Source: Tenacibaculum pelagium
GTDB lineage: Bacteria; Bacteroidota; Bacteroidia; Flavobacteriales; Flavobacteriaceae
NCBI RefSeq assembly: GCF_014062345.1
Contig: NZ_JACGLS010000001.1
Location: 434,001 to 498,000 of the forward strand
Length of the DNA stretch: 64,000 nucleotides
Direction: 5' to 3'
Part shown: piece by piece, positions 18,151 through 27,226 of the stretch
Position numbering within the stretch: position 1 is the stretch's first letter
How the letters are laid out: each line of letters begins with the position of its first letter
Translations under genes and position numbers: made by a program
Notes under the pieces: generated by a model
What the model was told of the DNA's origin: nothing
Databases searched by the model: none
The model's input: only the letters and a program-made list of their open reading frames with translations

Positions 18151-18180
18151 AAAAAGAGAAGCAATTTGCTTCTCTTTTTT
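18151..18180. terminator. Bidirectional terminator
   Basis: A hairpin with arms AGAGAAGCAA and TTGCTTCTCT is flanked by an A-run and a T-run. It lies between two convergent genes and can serve both. Confidence 0.88.
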
Positions 18181-18195
18181 ATTTGTTCAACTATT

Positions 18196-19134
18196 TTAAA
18201 ACAGCTGCTCCTTTTTTACTTTTTGATATTCTTCAACAATCTCGTTTAAAACGTCTTTTGCTGATTTAATTTCATGTATCAATCCAGCTACTTGTCCTAT
18301 CTCTAGTTCTCCCTCTTCTAAATCCCCCTCAAACATTCCTTTTTTAGCTCTTGCGCGACCAAGTAACTCTTTTATTTGTTCTATTGTAGGGTTTAGTTGA
18401 TACAACTCTTGTACCTCTTGATAAAACTTATTCTTTACCAAACGCACAGGAGCTAACTCTTTTAAAGTTAAATGTGTTCCGCCATCTTTAACATCAACAA
18501 TAGTTTGTTTGAAATTATCATGCGCCGAAGATTCTAAAGTAGCTGCAAAACGACTTCCAATTTGCACTGCATCAGCACCTAAAACCATTGCTGCTAACAT
18601 ACCTCTACCCGATCCTATTCCCCCTGCAGCAATTACAGGAATCTTAACCTGTTCTTTCACCATAGGAATCAACGTAAACGTTGTTGTTTCTTCTCTTCCG
18701 TTATGTCCACCAGCTTCAAAACCTTCGCAAACTACAGCATCTACTCCAGCAGCTTCCGATTTTAATGCAAACTTTACAGAACTTACGACATGAACTACTG
18801 TGATTCCTTTTTCTTTTAAAAAGCTCGTCCAAGTTTTTGGATTTCCTGCCGATGTAAAAACAATCTTCACGCCTTCTTCTACAATTATATCCATGATTTT
18901 TTCAATATCAGGATACAGCATTGGTACATTTACTCCAAAAGGTTTATCTGTTGCTTTTTTACATTTTTGAATATGTTCTCTTAACACATCAGGGTACATA
19001 GATCCCGCACCGATTAAACCCAATCCGCCAGCATTAGAAACTGCAGATGCTAATTTCCATCCACTCACCCAAATCATCCCTCCTTGAACAATTGGATATT
19101 GTATATTAAATAGTTTGGTTATTTTATTTTGCAT
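18196..19134 (-). CDS. Nitronate monooxygenase family FMN enzyme
   Basis: This is a 312-residue protein counted from the ATG at 19134; a TTG five codons upstream (19149) would overlap a likely promoter. The TIM-barrel features of the 2-nitropropane dioxygenase/NMO family are visible: YPIVQGGMIWVSG at the N-terminus, GGHNGR (about residue 148), PVIAAGGIGSGRGMLAAMVLGADAVQ (about 170-195), and IGSRF. The family oxidises alkyl nitronates with FMN. Members also include enoyl-ACP reductase FabK-like enzymes, so the substrate is open. It is a single-gene unit. Confidence 0.85.
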   Translation of the reverse strand: MQNKITKLFNIQYPIVQGGMIWVSGWKLASAVSNAGGLGLIGAGSMYPDVLREHIQKCKKATDKPFGVNVPMLYPDIEKIMDIIVEEGVKIVFTSAGNPKTWTSFLKEKGITVVHVVSSVKFALKSEAAGVDAVVCEGFEAGGHNGREETTTFTLIPMVKEQVKIPVIAAGGIGSGRGMLAAMVLGADAVQIGSRFAATLESSAHDNFKQTIVDVKDGGTHLTLKELAPVRLVKNKFYQEVQELYQLNPTIEQIKELLGRARAKKGMFEGDLEEGELEIGQVAGLIHEIKSAKDVLNEIVEEYQKVKKEQLF

Positions 19135-19167
19135 AAGGTAAATGTACAATCATTAAATAATAAGCAC

Positions 19168-19193
19168 AAAAAAACCTCGAGTAAATCGAGGTT
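19168..19193 (-). terminator. Terminator of the mnmA-membrane protein operon
   Basis: Inverted arms AACCTCGA and TCGAGGTT (19173-19193) lie next to an A-run (19168-19174), which gives a U-tract on the minus strand. Confidence 0.82.
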
Positions 19194-19210
19194 AATGTTA
19201 TATATGTAAT

Positions 19211-19714
19211 TTATTTAATTTTTTTTTCTACAATCACTTCAAAACCAAATAAGCCTTTTATCGTTTTCAGATAAACTCTATTGTTAAGTCTAATAATTTC
19301 GCCTTTAGGAAATAAAATATTCTTCCTCTTATTCTCAATATTTACTACAGCATATGGTGTTCTTCCTCTACCTCCTAATATCCCTTTTTCTCTTATTATT
19401 AAATCATAATCGTTTATAATATCTTTATTGGCAAAATGAAAATTTAGCATTAAAAATATAGTAACTGAAATAAATCCAGCAGATGTAATTGATACACAAA
19501 AAGGATAAAAATATTTACTTACATCATATAAATTAGCATAGTGATTTCTAATAAAAAAATATAAAGGGATTGAAAAAATAATTATTCCAAGTAATAAAAG
19601 ATACTCGTTAATCAAAGTTAATTCATAAAGTACTATCCCATATACTAACATTCCTATTCCAATAAGAGATATTATAGTATAAATGAATTTCCAAAACTTT
19701 TTAGACTGTATCAT
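19211..19714 (-). CDS. Hypothetical four-helix membrane protein
   Basis: This is a 167-residue protein with four hydrophobic segments in the first ~110 residues (FIYTIISLIGIGMLVYGIVLY, LLLLGIIIFSIPLYFFI, YPFCVSITSAGFISVTIFLML). A short cytosolic or periplasmic beta-rich tail follows, with ILGGRGRTPYAVVNIENK. It lies four bases after the mnmA stop and ends at a terminator, so it is in the mnmA transcript. No family is recognised. Confidence 0.7.
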   Translation of the reverse strand: MIQSKKFWKFIYTIISLIGIGMLVYGIVLYELTLINEYLLLLGIIIFSIPLYFFIRNHYANLYDVSKYFYPFCVSITSAGFISVTIFLMLNFHFANKDIINDYDLIIREKGILGGRGRTPYAVVNIENKRKNILFPKGEIIRLNNRVYLKTIKGLFGFEVIVEKKIK

Positions 19715-19718
19715 CGCT

Positions 19719-20906
19719 TTAAGAAATCACTCCCGAACCTAACAACTCTTCATTTGTATACCAAGCTACAAATTGTCCTTCTTGTATGGCTGATTGCGTA
19801 TTTTCAAACGCTACGTATAATCCACTCTCTACTTTATATAAACTAGCTTTTTCTAATTTTTGACGGTAACGAATACGCGCTTCCACTTCCATTGATTCTC
19901 CTGTTTGTAAAGTTAAATCTTCACGAACCCAATGCAACTCTTCGTTAGAAACAAATAAGACTTTTCTGTATAAACCTGCGTGGTTTTTACCTTCGCCTGT
20001 ATAGATTATGTTTTCATCAACATCGGTTTCAATAACAAATAGAGGCTCTTTAGTTCCTCCAACTGCTAGTCCTTTTCGTTGTCCTTTCGTAAAATAATGT
20101 GCTCCTTGGTGTTTGGCTACTACCTTTCCGTCTTCTTTTTTATAAAAATACTTGGTTGAAAAATATTTCAATTCCGCTTCTTTATTTTCAAACTTTGGAG
20201 TTGAACGATTATACTGTTCAAAGCTAGAAGGTATTTGAACTATTACACCTTCTTTAGGCTGTAACTTTTGTTGTAAAAAATCTGGTAAACGAACTTTACC
20301 TATAAAACACAATCCTTGAGAATCTTTTTTATCAGCTGTAATTAAATCGGCTTCTTTAGCAATTTCTCTTACCTCTGGTTTTGTTAATTCACCAATAGGA
20401 AACAATGCTTTAGAAAGTTGCTCCTGAGATAATTGACATAAAAAATACGATTGATCTTTATTACTATCTTTACCTGCCAATAATTTATATACAGGCTTAC
20501 CATCAATAATCTCCTCTCCTTTTCTACAATAATGACCAGTAGCTACGTAATCTGCTCCTAAACTTAATGCGATATCCATAAACACATCAAATTTAATTTC
20601 ACGATTACATAAAACATCTGGATTCGGAGTACGTCCTTTTTCGTACTCGTTAAACATATAATCTACAATACGTTCTTTGTATTGCTCGCTTAAATCTACT
20701 GTTTGAAAAGGGATTCCTAATTTATCAGCAACAATCATAGCATCGTTACTATCTTCTAACCACGGGCATTCATCGGATATTGTTACGGAATCATCGTGCC
20801 AATTTTTCATAAACAGCCCGATTACTTCATAACCTTGTTCTTTTAACAAATGTGCGGTTACACTACTATCTACACCTCCTGAAAGTCCTACTACTACTCT
20901 TTTCAT
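19719..20906 (-). CDS. mnmA: tRNA-specific 2-thiouridylase MnmA
   Basis: This is a 395-residue protein that thiolates U34 of tRNAs for Lys, Glu and Gln. Signature elements: the PP-loop GLSGGVDSS (residues 8-16), a first catalytic Cys in CNREIKFD (about residue 102), and the second catalytic Cys in GLCFIG (about residue 199). The ATP-binding and C-terminal beta-barrel parts are present. The start ATG is preceded by a TAAATTTG -7 box on the minus strand (20925-20932). All conserved residues look intact. Confidence 0.96.
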   Translation of the reverse strand: MKRVVVGLSGGVDSSVTAHLLKEQGYEVIGLFMKNWHDDSVTISDECPWLEDSNDAMIVADKLGIPFQTVDLSEQYKERIVDYMFNEYEKGRTPNPDVLCNREIKFDVFMDIALSLGADYVATGHYCRKGEEIIDGKPVYKLLAGKDSNKDQSYFLCQLSQEQLSKALFPIGELTKPEVREIAKEADLITADKKDSQGLCFIGKVRLPDFLQQKLQPKEGVIVQIPSSFEQYNRSTPKFENKEAELKYFSTKYFYKKEDGKVVAKHQGAHYFTKGQRKGLAVGGTKEPLFVIETDVDENIIYTGEGKNHAGLYRKVLFVSNEELHWVREDLTLQTGESMEVEARIRYRQKLEKASLYKVESGLYVAFENTQSAIQEGQFVAWYTNEELLGSGVIS

Positions 20907-20924
20907 TTTTTACTTTTGAAGCTG

Positions 20925-20932
20925 CAAATTTA
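20925..20932 (-). promoter_or_regulatory. -7 box of mnmA with adjacent AT-rich palindrome
   Basis: On the minus strand TAAATTTG fits TAnnTTTG, 19 bp upstream of the mnmA ATG. Just upstream of it, ATATTAAA and TTTAATAT form an inverted repeat around CGTT (20937-20956). This could be an operator but may be chance in AT-rich DNA. Confidence 0.5.
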
Positions 20933-21008
20933 CGAAATATTAAACGTTTTTAATATGGAAAGAATTGATGCTACTATTGAATAAATTGATTACTCAAATA
21001 AACCGCTA

Positions 21009-21704
21009 TTATTTATTTTTAAGTTCGGAAAGTCTTTTTCTTTTTTTCTTAGTAACTAATTCTCCATCCATGTAAAATTCCCACTTTCCATCTCGCTTTC
21101 CATTCTTGTACATTCCTTTTTCTTTCAAACCTCCTTTTAAATCGTAGTATTTACCTTCTCCATCTAATTTTCCATTTACATAATAGACTTCTTCTATTAA
21201 AATCCCTGCATCAGTAAAAGTTTTAGACAATCCGTTTTTCTTACCATTTTTATATAAAGATTCTATTGTAATCTTTCCGTTTGGATAATAATTTTTCAGC
21301 ACTCCATCTAACTTCCCATCTACATATTCTTCATCAGAGAAAATCTTTCCATTCGTGTAATAATAAACCCATTTACCCACTCGATTTTTACCTAACATGT
21401 TACCTTCACTCTTCAGTTTACCTAACTCATTGTAAAACTTAACTGAAGCGGTATCTGCTTTATATGTTTTAATAATTGTTGGTTGCGAAGACGAAATTCG
21501 AGAGTAAAATTTAAAAACACCAACTTCTTTTCCATCTTTAAACTGACCTGAATATCTTATTTTATTATTTTCATAATACTTTTTCCACACTCCAGTTCTT
21601 TTTCCATTGGCATCAAATTTATTTATTTTTTGTGCGCTTGATGAACCAGCAAAAATTACCGACAATACAATGGTTAATGAAAATATCCTTTTTATATTTA
21701 ACAT
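21009..21704 (-). CDS. Secreted MORN-repeat (YwqK-like) protein
   Basis: This is a 231-residue protein with a signal peptide (IFSLTIVLSVIFAGSSSAQ). Most of the mature part consists of MORN variant repeats of about 22 residues, for example GKRTGVWKKYYENNKIRYSGQ, GKLDGVLKNYYPNGKI, GKKNGLSKTFTDAGI and GKRDGKWEFYMDGEL. Such proteins are widespread in Bacteroidota and are often labelled YwqK antitoxins, a name that is not well supported. The minus-strand TATTTTTG box at 21732-21739 probably drives it. Export is likely; function is unknown. Confidence 0.82.
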   Translation of the reverse strand: MLNIKRIFSLTIVLSVIFAGSSSAQKINKFDANGKRTGVWKKYYENNKIRYSGQFKDGKEVGVFKFYSRISSSQPTIIKTYKADTASVKFYNELGKLKSEGNMLGKNRVGKWVYYYTNGKIFSDEEYVDGKLDGVLKNYYPNGKITIESLYKNGKKNGLSKTFTDAGILIEEVYYVNGKLDGEGKYYDLKGGLKEKGMYKNGKRDGKWEFYMDGELVTKKKRKRLSELKNK

Positions 21705-21731
21705 GTATAAATATTTTATTACTTACAATTT

Positions 21732-21739
21732 CAAAAATA
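21732..21739 (-). promoter_or_regulatory. -7 box for the MORN protein gene
   Basis: The complement reads TATTTTTG, matching TAnnTTTG, 28 bp before the start codon at 21704. Confidence 0.5.
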
Positions 21740-21755
21740 CATAAACCATACCAAT

Positions 21756-22352
21756 ATGAGTATTTCTTTTTTAACTTCTGTACTTAACGACATGGACAAT
21801 GCTGCTAGAGTAAACAGAGATAAAGCTGCAAATATTGTATTAAACCAACCTGAACTAGTAAAAAATTTAGTCGATTTAACTTTTGACACAGACAATAAGC
21901 TTTCTATAAAAGCCGCTTGGGTATTGGAATGGATGTGCACACACCAAGGGATTTCTCATATTATACCTTATTTAGATATCTTTACTCAAAACATTTCTAA
22001 AGTCCATTTTGATAGTGTGATAAGACCTTGCGCTAAAATCTGTGAGCATCTTGCAAAAGCCTATACTTCTAAAAGCGATAATGCAGTTAAACATAAGCTT
22101 ACCCAAGATCATATTGATTTGATTATTGAAACTGGATTTGATTGGTTAATTAGTGATCAGAAAATTGCCGTTAGAGCTTATACAATGACAAGTTTATATC
22201 TGTTTGGCTTAGAAAAAGATTGGATACATCCAGAACTAAAACATTTAATTTCTACTAAAATTATTCATGAAAGTAAAGGTTGTAAAGCTCGAGGAAAACA
22301 TGTTTTAGAAATGATTGAAAAACAAAAAAACAATAGCCATGAAACTATATAA
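21756..22352 (+). CDS. HEAT-like helical protein, unknown function
   Basis: This is a 198-residue soluble, all-helical protein. Repeated helical pairs such as DTDNKLSIKAAWVLEWMC and DQKIAVRAYTMTSLYLFG look like HEAT/ARM units. Flavobacterial homologues tend to carry names taken from neighbouring genes (for example adenylosuccinate lyase), but I see no lyase motif. The last 14 bases overlap the start of the serine hydrolase gene (22339), so the two are probably coupled. Confidence 0.72.
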   Translation: MSISFLTSVLNDMDNAARVNRDKAANIVLNQPELVKNLVDLTFDTDNKLSIKAAWVLEWMCTHQGISHIIPYLDIFTQNISKVHFDSVIRPCAKICEHLAKAYTSKSDNAVKHKLTQDHIDLIIETGFDWLISDQKIAVRAYTMTSLYLFGLEKDWIHPELKHLISTKIIHESKGCKARGKHVLEMIEKQKNNSHETI

Positions 22353-23403
22353 CAAACTAATAGTATTAGTTCTTTTTTCTACTGCTTTAGTACATGCTCA
22401 ATTTAATAAGAAAGAAGCTATAAAAGCAACTCAAAATTTTATTAAAGAACAAAACATACCTGGTCTTTCTGTTACGGTATCTCATAAAGGAAATAATATT
22501 TGGTCAGAAGGTTTCGGATATTCAGATATTGAAAATAAAAAAGAGGTATTACCAAGTTCAACGCAATTTAGAATTGCTAGTATCTCTAAAACCTTAACTG
22601 CATTGGGCTTAGCAAAACTTGTTGATAATAAACAATTAGGGTTTGATGAGAGCTTATACAAATATGTACCTGATTTTCCTCAAAAAGAATATGATTTTAC
22701 TATTAGACAAATTGCTGGACATACTGCTGGAATTAGACACTATAATGGACGTGAATTTTTAATCAATAATAAAATGTCAATTGTAAAAGGACTAGATGTT
22801 TTTAAAGACTCTGACCTTTTATTTAAACCAGGAACAAGATTTAAATACAGTACATATGGCTGGAACTTACTAAGTGTAGTTATTCAAAACGCTGCTAATA
22901 AAGATTTTTTTGAGTTTATGGATGATGAAGTTTTTAGTCCTTTAAAAATGAATCATACTAAACTAGATATAGCTGATGAACAAAATGCAAATAGAACAAA
23001 ATTCTATATGATAAGAAAAGGTAAAATCACTACTGGACCTCAAGTAAATAATGAATTCAAAGCTGCTGGAGGTGGTTTTTTATCTACAACTGAAGACTTA
23101 GTATTATTTGGAAATGAATTTATTAAGCCTCAAATAATTAGTAATAATTCTTTATCTGAAATTACTACATCTAACATAATTAGTGATAATAAAAAAACAA
23201 ATTATGGAATTGGAATCAGTATATCTAAAACTAAAAACAACACTTTAAAACTTAGTCATTCAGGAGGTGGAATCGGAGCCTCATCAATGCTTTTAATTTA
23301 TCCTAAAGAAGATATTACAATTGCTATTCTTACAAATTTATCTAGAGTAAAAATGAGAAATTATATTAAGTCTTTGGAAAATATTTTTCTAAAAAAAGAT
23401 TAA
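22339..23403 (+). CDS. Serine hydrolase of the beta-lactamase/DD-peptidase family
   Basis: This is a 354-residue exported protein from the ATG at 22339; an ATG at 22315 would put extra charged residues ahead of the signal peptide. Signal: LIVLVLFSTALVHAQ. Class C beta-lactamase-like motifs: SISK (SxxK nucleophile, about residue 82), YSTYGWN (YxN-type, about residue 172) and HSGGG near residue 305. This Pfam beta-lactamase family includes esterases and peptidases, so the substrate is unknown. The stop overlaps the convergent hydroxylase gene by four bases. Confidence 0.87.
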   Translation: MKLYNKLIVLVLFSTALVHAQFNKKEAIKATQNFIKEQNIPGLSVTVSHKGNNIWSEGFGYSDIENKKEVLPSSTQFRIASISKTLTALGLAKLVDNKQLGFDESLYKYVPDFPQKEYDFTIRQIAGHTAGIRHYNGREFLINNKMSIVKGLDVFKDSDLLFKPGTRFKYSTYGWNLLSVVIQNAANKDFFEFMDDEVFSPLKMNHTKLDIADEQNANRTKFYMIRKGKITTGPQVNNEFKAAGGGFLSTTEDLVLFGNEFIKPQIISNNSLSEITTSNIISDNKKTNYGIGISISKTKNNTLKLSHSGGGIGASSMLLIYPKEDITIAILTNLSRVKMRNYIKSLENIFLKKD

Positions 23404-24239
23404 TTCAATTCCTCTAAATTAGTAGGCTTACGATATCCTGCAAAAGGTTGTTTTAATAATTCTTTTAAGCTAGAATTCTTTACTTCATCAGGAAAAGTAT
23501 CAACACCGTAAACAATTTTTTCTCTATCAAGTTCCATATACGTCCCTAATAGTCGATCCCAAACAGAAAAAATGTTTCCGTAATTAGAATCTGTATAAGG
23601 CAATAAATTATGATGATGTACTTTATGCATATCTGGGGAAACGATAATATAACTTAATATTTTATCTAGTTGTCTAGGCATTTTAATATTTGCATGCGTT
23701 AACTGAGTGAAGATTAATGACATTGATTGATATAACATTACAATTGCAATCGGAGTACCTACTAAAAATACACCTAATAAAGTAAATGTAAAACGGATAA
23801 CACTTTCTAAAGGATGATGTCTATTTGCCGTAGTAGTATCAACTTTATGATCGGTATGATGTACTAAATGTACCATCCACAACGGTTTTACTTTGTGCTC
23901 TGTATAATGTGCTAAATAAGCTCCGAAGAAATCTAAAAACAATACACCTAAAACTACGTATAACCATAACGGCATTTCTGGTAGCCAATTAATTAATCCG
24001 AAATCATTAGCTTGAACCCAATCTGCTGTTTTTAATAACAAAAAAGCCAGTATAAAATTGATAACAATCGTGGTTCCTGTAAAAAATAAGTTTGGCCATG
24101 CGTGTTTCCACTTATTATATTTAAAACTAAATAAAGGAACAGCGCTTTCTAGTAGCCAAAAAAAAGTGATTCCTCCAACAACAATAGCTGCTCTATGTGC
24201 TGATGGAATGGTTTCGAAATAATGAATAAGGGTTTCCAA
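23400..24239 (-). CDS. Sterol desaturase / fatty acid hydroxylase family protein
   Basis: This is a 279-residue integral membrane di-iron enzyme. About four hydrophobic helices surround His clusters: HYTEHK (about residue 112), HLVHHTDH (about 125), NRHHP (about 140) and HKVHHHN (about 207). These are the HX3-4H and HX2HH motifs of the superfamily. Substrates in this group range from sterols to carotenoids and ether lipids, so only the class can be given. Its stop overlaps the convergent serine hydrolase by four bases, and no terminator is visible between them. Confidence 0.88.
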   Translation of the reverse strand: METLIHYFETIPSAHRAAIVVGGITFFWLLESAVPLFSFKYNKWKHAWPNLFFTGTTIVINFILAFLLLKTADWVQANDFGLINWLPEMPLWLYVVLGVLFLDFFGAYLAHYTEHKVKPLWMVHLVHHTDHKVDTTTANRHHPLESVIRFTFTLLGVFLVGTPIAIVMLYQSMSLIFTQLTHANIKMPRQLDKILSYIIVSPDMHKVHHHNLLPYTDSNYGNIFSVWDRLLGTYMELDREKIVYGVDTFPDEVKNSSLKELLKQPFAGYRKPTNLEELN

Positions 24240-24338
24240 TGTATTTTATTTTTTGACTAAAATACAGAAAACTTAGTAAAATAACGATTTTGAATTTCTA
24301 TTTAAAGTGAAGAGTGCTTTATAGGTTTTGATATTACT

Positions 24339-24761
24339 TTATTTAAAATACCTTTCCATAATTACAAATTCAATGCCTCCTTTTTCATATACTTTGTTAG
24401 TTCTTCTTAAATTGAATTTCTTATAAAATTTTGTCTTTTCTATACGAGCATTACACCATAATTTCTTTACTCCTTCTTCTTTAAGTAAATCAATAATATT
24501 TTGTAACAATAAAGTTCCGTAACCTAACCCTTGAAATTCATTTAATGTTGCAAACTTTCTGAATTGAGCTTCATTATTAGTGATAAATACAGATATGATA
24601 GCAGTCATTTTTTCGTTTACAAATAAACCATAATGTTTACCTAACTGATCATTTGGTAGCTTAACATAAGTTAATAGTTTATCTGGCCACATAACTTTAT
24701 GTCGAATTGGTAAAGTTTCTGAAGAAGTAATTTGTTTAATTATAATAGTTGGACTTTTCAT
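24339..24761 (-). CDS. GNAT family N-acetyltransferase
   Basis: This is a 140-residue protein from the ATG at 24761; a TTG three codons upstream is the alternative. The acetyl-CoA pyrophosphate loop appears as FQGLGYGTLLLQNII (motif A Q-x-x-G-x-G, about residues 78-92). The C-terminal FYKKFNLRRTNKVYEKGG is the usual beta5-alpha4 region. The substrate is unknown. It follows the YkgJ-type gene by 29 bp on the same strand. Confidence 0.82.
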   Translation of the reverse strand: MKSPTIIIKQITSSETLPIRHKVMWPDKLLTYVKLPNDQLGKHYGLFVNEKMTAIISVFITNNEAQFRKFATLNEFQGLGYGTLLLQNIIDLLKEEGVKKLWCNARIEKTKFYKKFNLRRTNKVYEKGGIEFVIMERYFK

Positions 24762-24790
24762 ACAAGACAAAATTCTACCCTATCTAATAC

Positions 24791-25315
24791 TTAAAACCTT
24801 TTAACCTTCTCATTATATCTAACAGGCAAACGTTTTTTTAACTCTTCAACTATTCTATAAGTTGCAGGACAAATTTCTGTATTCTTAATAGTTAAATCGG
24901 CAATTTGGATGAATTTCCTTCTATTTGTATGTGGATATTCTGCACATGCTTTCGGACGCACATCATAGATAAAGCAGCTATTGTCACTTTCATCTAAAAA
25001 AGAACAAGGCGCAGTTTTAAGTACCATAAAATCATCTGAATCTCGCTCTAAATATTGTTCAGTAAAATCGCGCACTTTCATTTTTAAATACTTAGCGATT
25101 CGCTCAGTGTCTTTATCTGTAAAAATAGGACTCGTTGTTTTACAGCAGTTTCCACAATCTAAACAATCAGTTCTTTTAAACTCTTCATCATGTATTTGTT
25201 GCACTACAACATCTAAGTTTTTAGGTGTGCGCCTTTTTAACATCGAAAAATATTTCTTATTCTCTTTCTCAACATCTTTTGCTAACTTCTGTAAGTTCTC
25301 TAAGTCTTTATCCAT
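24791..25315 (-). CDS. YkgJ family Cys-cluster protein
   Basis: This is a 174-residue protein with the Zn/Fe-chelating Cys cluster of the YkgJ/UPF0153 family: DCLDCGNCCKTTSP (CxxCxxCC, about residues 57-65). Later cysteines lie in APCSFLDESDNSCFIYDVRPKAC, and the PxxCxxYP-type end is present. The minus-strand box TATTTTTG at 25320-25327 sits so close to the ATG that the transcript may be leaderless. Function in flavobacteria is unknown; metal binding is expected. Confidence 0.85.
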   Translation of the reverse strand: MDKDLENLQKLAKDVEKENKKYFSMLKRRTPKNLDVVVQQIHDEEFKRTDCLDCGNCCKTTSPIFTDKDTERIAKYLKMKVRDFTEQYLERDSDDFMVLKTAPCSFLDESDNSCFIYDVRPKACAEYPHTNRRKFIQIADLTIKNTEICPATYRIVEELKKRLPVRYNEKVKRF

Positions 25316-25386
25316 CTTACAAAAATACCTATATAATTCATAAGAATCAGTTTAAATATCAACTGAATAAAATCAAATAATTTATG

Positions 25387-25394
25387 TAATTTTG
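25387..25394 (+). promoter_or_regulatory. -7 box of argS
   Basis: TAATTTTG fits TAnnTTTG and lies 22 bp upstream of the argS ATG. Confidence 0.58.
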
Positions 25395-25416
25395 CACTTC
25401 AATTTTTAATAGCAGA

Positions 25417-27192
25417 ATGAGTATTCAAAACCTAATCGAAACCAAAGTAAAAGAAGGATTTTTAAGTTTATATGAAACTGAAATTCCTTCGGTAGAATTT
25501 CAAGCAACCCGTAAAGATTTTGAAGGAGATATCACCGTAGTGGTATTCCCACTTTTAAGGTACAAGAAAGGAAACCCAGTACAAATTGGTGAAGACTTAG
25601 GTAAATACTTAGTTGAAAACATTAAAGAAATTACCAATTACAATGTGGTAAAAGGTTTTTTGAACTTAGTTATTGATGATGCTTTTTACACAAATTTCTT
25701 TAATCAAATAGCTACGGATACTACGTACGGGTTTGTTTCGCCTTCGGCGGATAATTCTTCTCGTATGGTTGAGTATTCTTCACCTAATACCAATAAACCT
25801 TTACACTTAGGGCATGTTCGTAATGTGTTATTAGGATATTCGGTTGCTGAAATTTTAAAAGCTTCTGGTAAAAAAGTTTATAAAACACAGATTATTAACG
25901 ACCGTGGAATCCATATTTGTAAATCGATGTTGGCTTGGGAGAAGTTCGGAAACGGAGAAACTCCAGAATCAACAGGTTTAAAAGGTGATAAATTAGTTGG
26001 TAACTACTATGTAAAGTTCGATCAAGAATATAAAAAAGAAATAGCCGATTTAGTCGCTTCTGGTATTTCTGAAGATGATGCTAAAAAGCAAGCTCCTTTA
26101 TTTGTTGAAGCACAAGAAATGTTGCGTAAATGGGAAGCTGGAGATAAAAAAGTAGTTGCTCTTTGGGAAACCATGAATGGATGGGTGTACAAAGGTTTCG
26201 ATGTAACGTATAAAAATATCGGAGTTGATTTCGATAAATTATATTACGAAAGCAACACCTATTTATTAGGAAAAGATGTTATAGAAGACGGATTAAAGTC
26301 TGGTGTTTTCTATAAAAAAGAAGACGGTTCGGTTTGGTGCGATTTAACTGAAGATGGTTTAGACGAAAAACTAGTGTTACGTTCAGACGGAACAGCAGTT
26401 TATATGACGCAAGATATCGGTACTGCGATTCAACGTGCTAAAGATTTTACAGATTTAGGCGGAATGGTGTATACCGTAGGTAACGAACAAGATTATCATT
26501 TTAAAGTATTATTCTTAATACTTAAAAAATTAGGATATTCTTGGGCAGAGCAATTATACCATTTAAGTTACGGAATGGTAGATTTACCTTCTGGAAAAAT
26601 GAAATCAAGAGAAGGAACTGTTGTAGATGCTGATGATTTAATGAATGAAATGACGAATACAGCTCGCGAAATTTCTGAAGAATTAGGGAAATTAGAAGGA
26701 TATTCTGATCAAGAAAAAGAAGAATTATATAGAATTATCGGCTTAGGAGCTTTAAAATATTTCATTTTAAAAGTAGATCCTAAGAAAAGAATTTTATTCG
26801 ATCCGCAAGCATCTGTAGATTTTCAAGGAAACACAGGTCCTTTTATTCAATATACCTATGCTAGAATTCAATCAATTTTAAGAAAGGCTGATTTTGATTA
26901 TTCAAACCCAGTTTCGATTGAATTACACGCAAAAGAAAAGGAGTTGATCAAACAATTAGAGCTATATCCTGAAGTAATTCAGCAAGCAGCTAAAAATTAT
27001 TCACCAGCTGTAATTGCAAATTACACATACGACTTGGTTAAAGAGTTTAACTCATTCTATCAAAACGTACATATTTTAGGAGAAGAAAATCAAGATAAAA
27101 AAATATTTAGAGTTCAGTTATCTAAAAAGGTAGCAGATACTATAAAATCAGCATTCTCATTATTAGGAATTCAGGTTCCTGAAAGAATGTAA
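25417..27192 (+). CDS. argS: Arginyl-tRNA synthetase
   Basis: This is a 591-residue class I synthetase. An N-terminal Add-1-type tRNA D-loop domain (about 1-110) is followed by the HIGH-type motif HLGHVRN (about residue 131). A KMSK-equivalent GKMKSREG lies near residue 390, followed by the anticodon-binding helical domain ending in GIQVPERM, the usual C-terminus. It charges tRNA-Arg with arginine. It has its own promoter, and lpd starts 34 bp later. Confidence 0.97.
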   Translation: MSIQNLIETKVKEGFLSLYETEIPSVEFQATRKDFEGDITVVVFPLLRYKKGNPVQIGEDLGKYLVENIKEITNYNVVKGFLNLVIDDAFYTNFFNQIATDTTYGFVSPSADNSSRMVEYSSPNTNKPLHLGHVRNVLLGYSVAEILKASGKKVYKTQIINDRGIHICKSMLAWEKFGNGETPESTGLKGDKLVGNYYVKFDQEYKKEIADLVASGISEDDAKKQAPLFVEAQEMLRKWEAGDKKVVALWETMNGWVYKGFDVTYKNIGVDFDKLYYESNTYLLGKDVIEDGLKSGVFYKKEDGSVWCDLTEDGLDEKLVLRSDGTAVYMTQDIGTAIQRAKDFTDLGGMVYTVGNEQDYHFKVLFLILKKLGYSWAEQLYHLSYGMVDLPSGKMKSREGTVVDADDLMNEMTNTAREISEELGKLEGYSDQEKEELYRIIGLGALKYFILKVDPKKRILFDPQASVDFQGNTGPFIQYTYARIQSILRKADFDYSNPVSIELHAKEKELIKQLELYPEVIQQAAKNYSPAVIANYTYDLVKEFNSFYQNVHILGEENQDKKIFRVQLSKKVADTIKSAFSLLGIQVPERM

Positions 27193-27226
27193 AAAATAAA
27201 CAAACAACAAGTAAAAAATAAACGAC

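Noticed and set aside
20937..20956. AT-rich palindrome near mnmA as a specific operator
   Set aside because: Such repeats are expected by chance in very AT-rich DNA, and no second copy was found nearby. It is noted only under the promoter.
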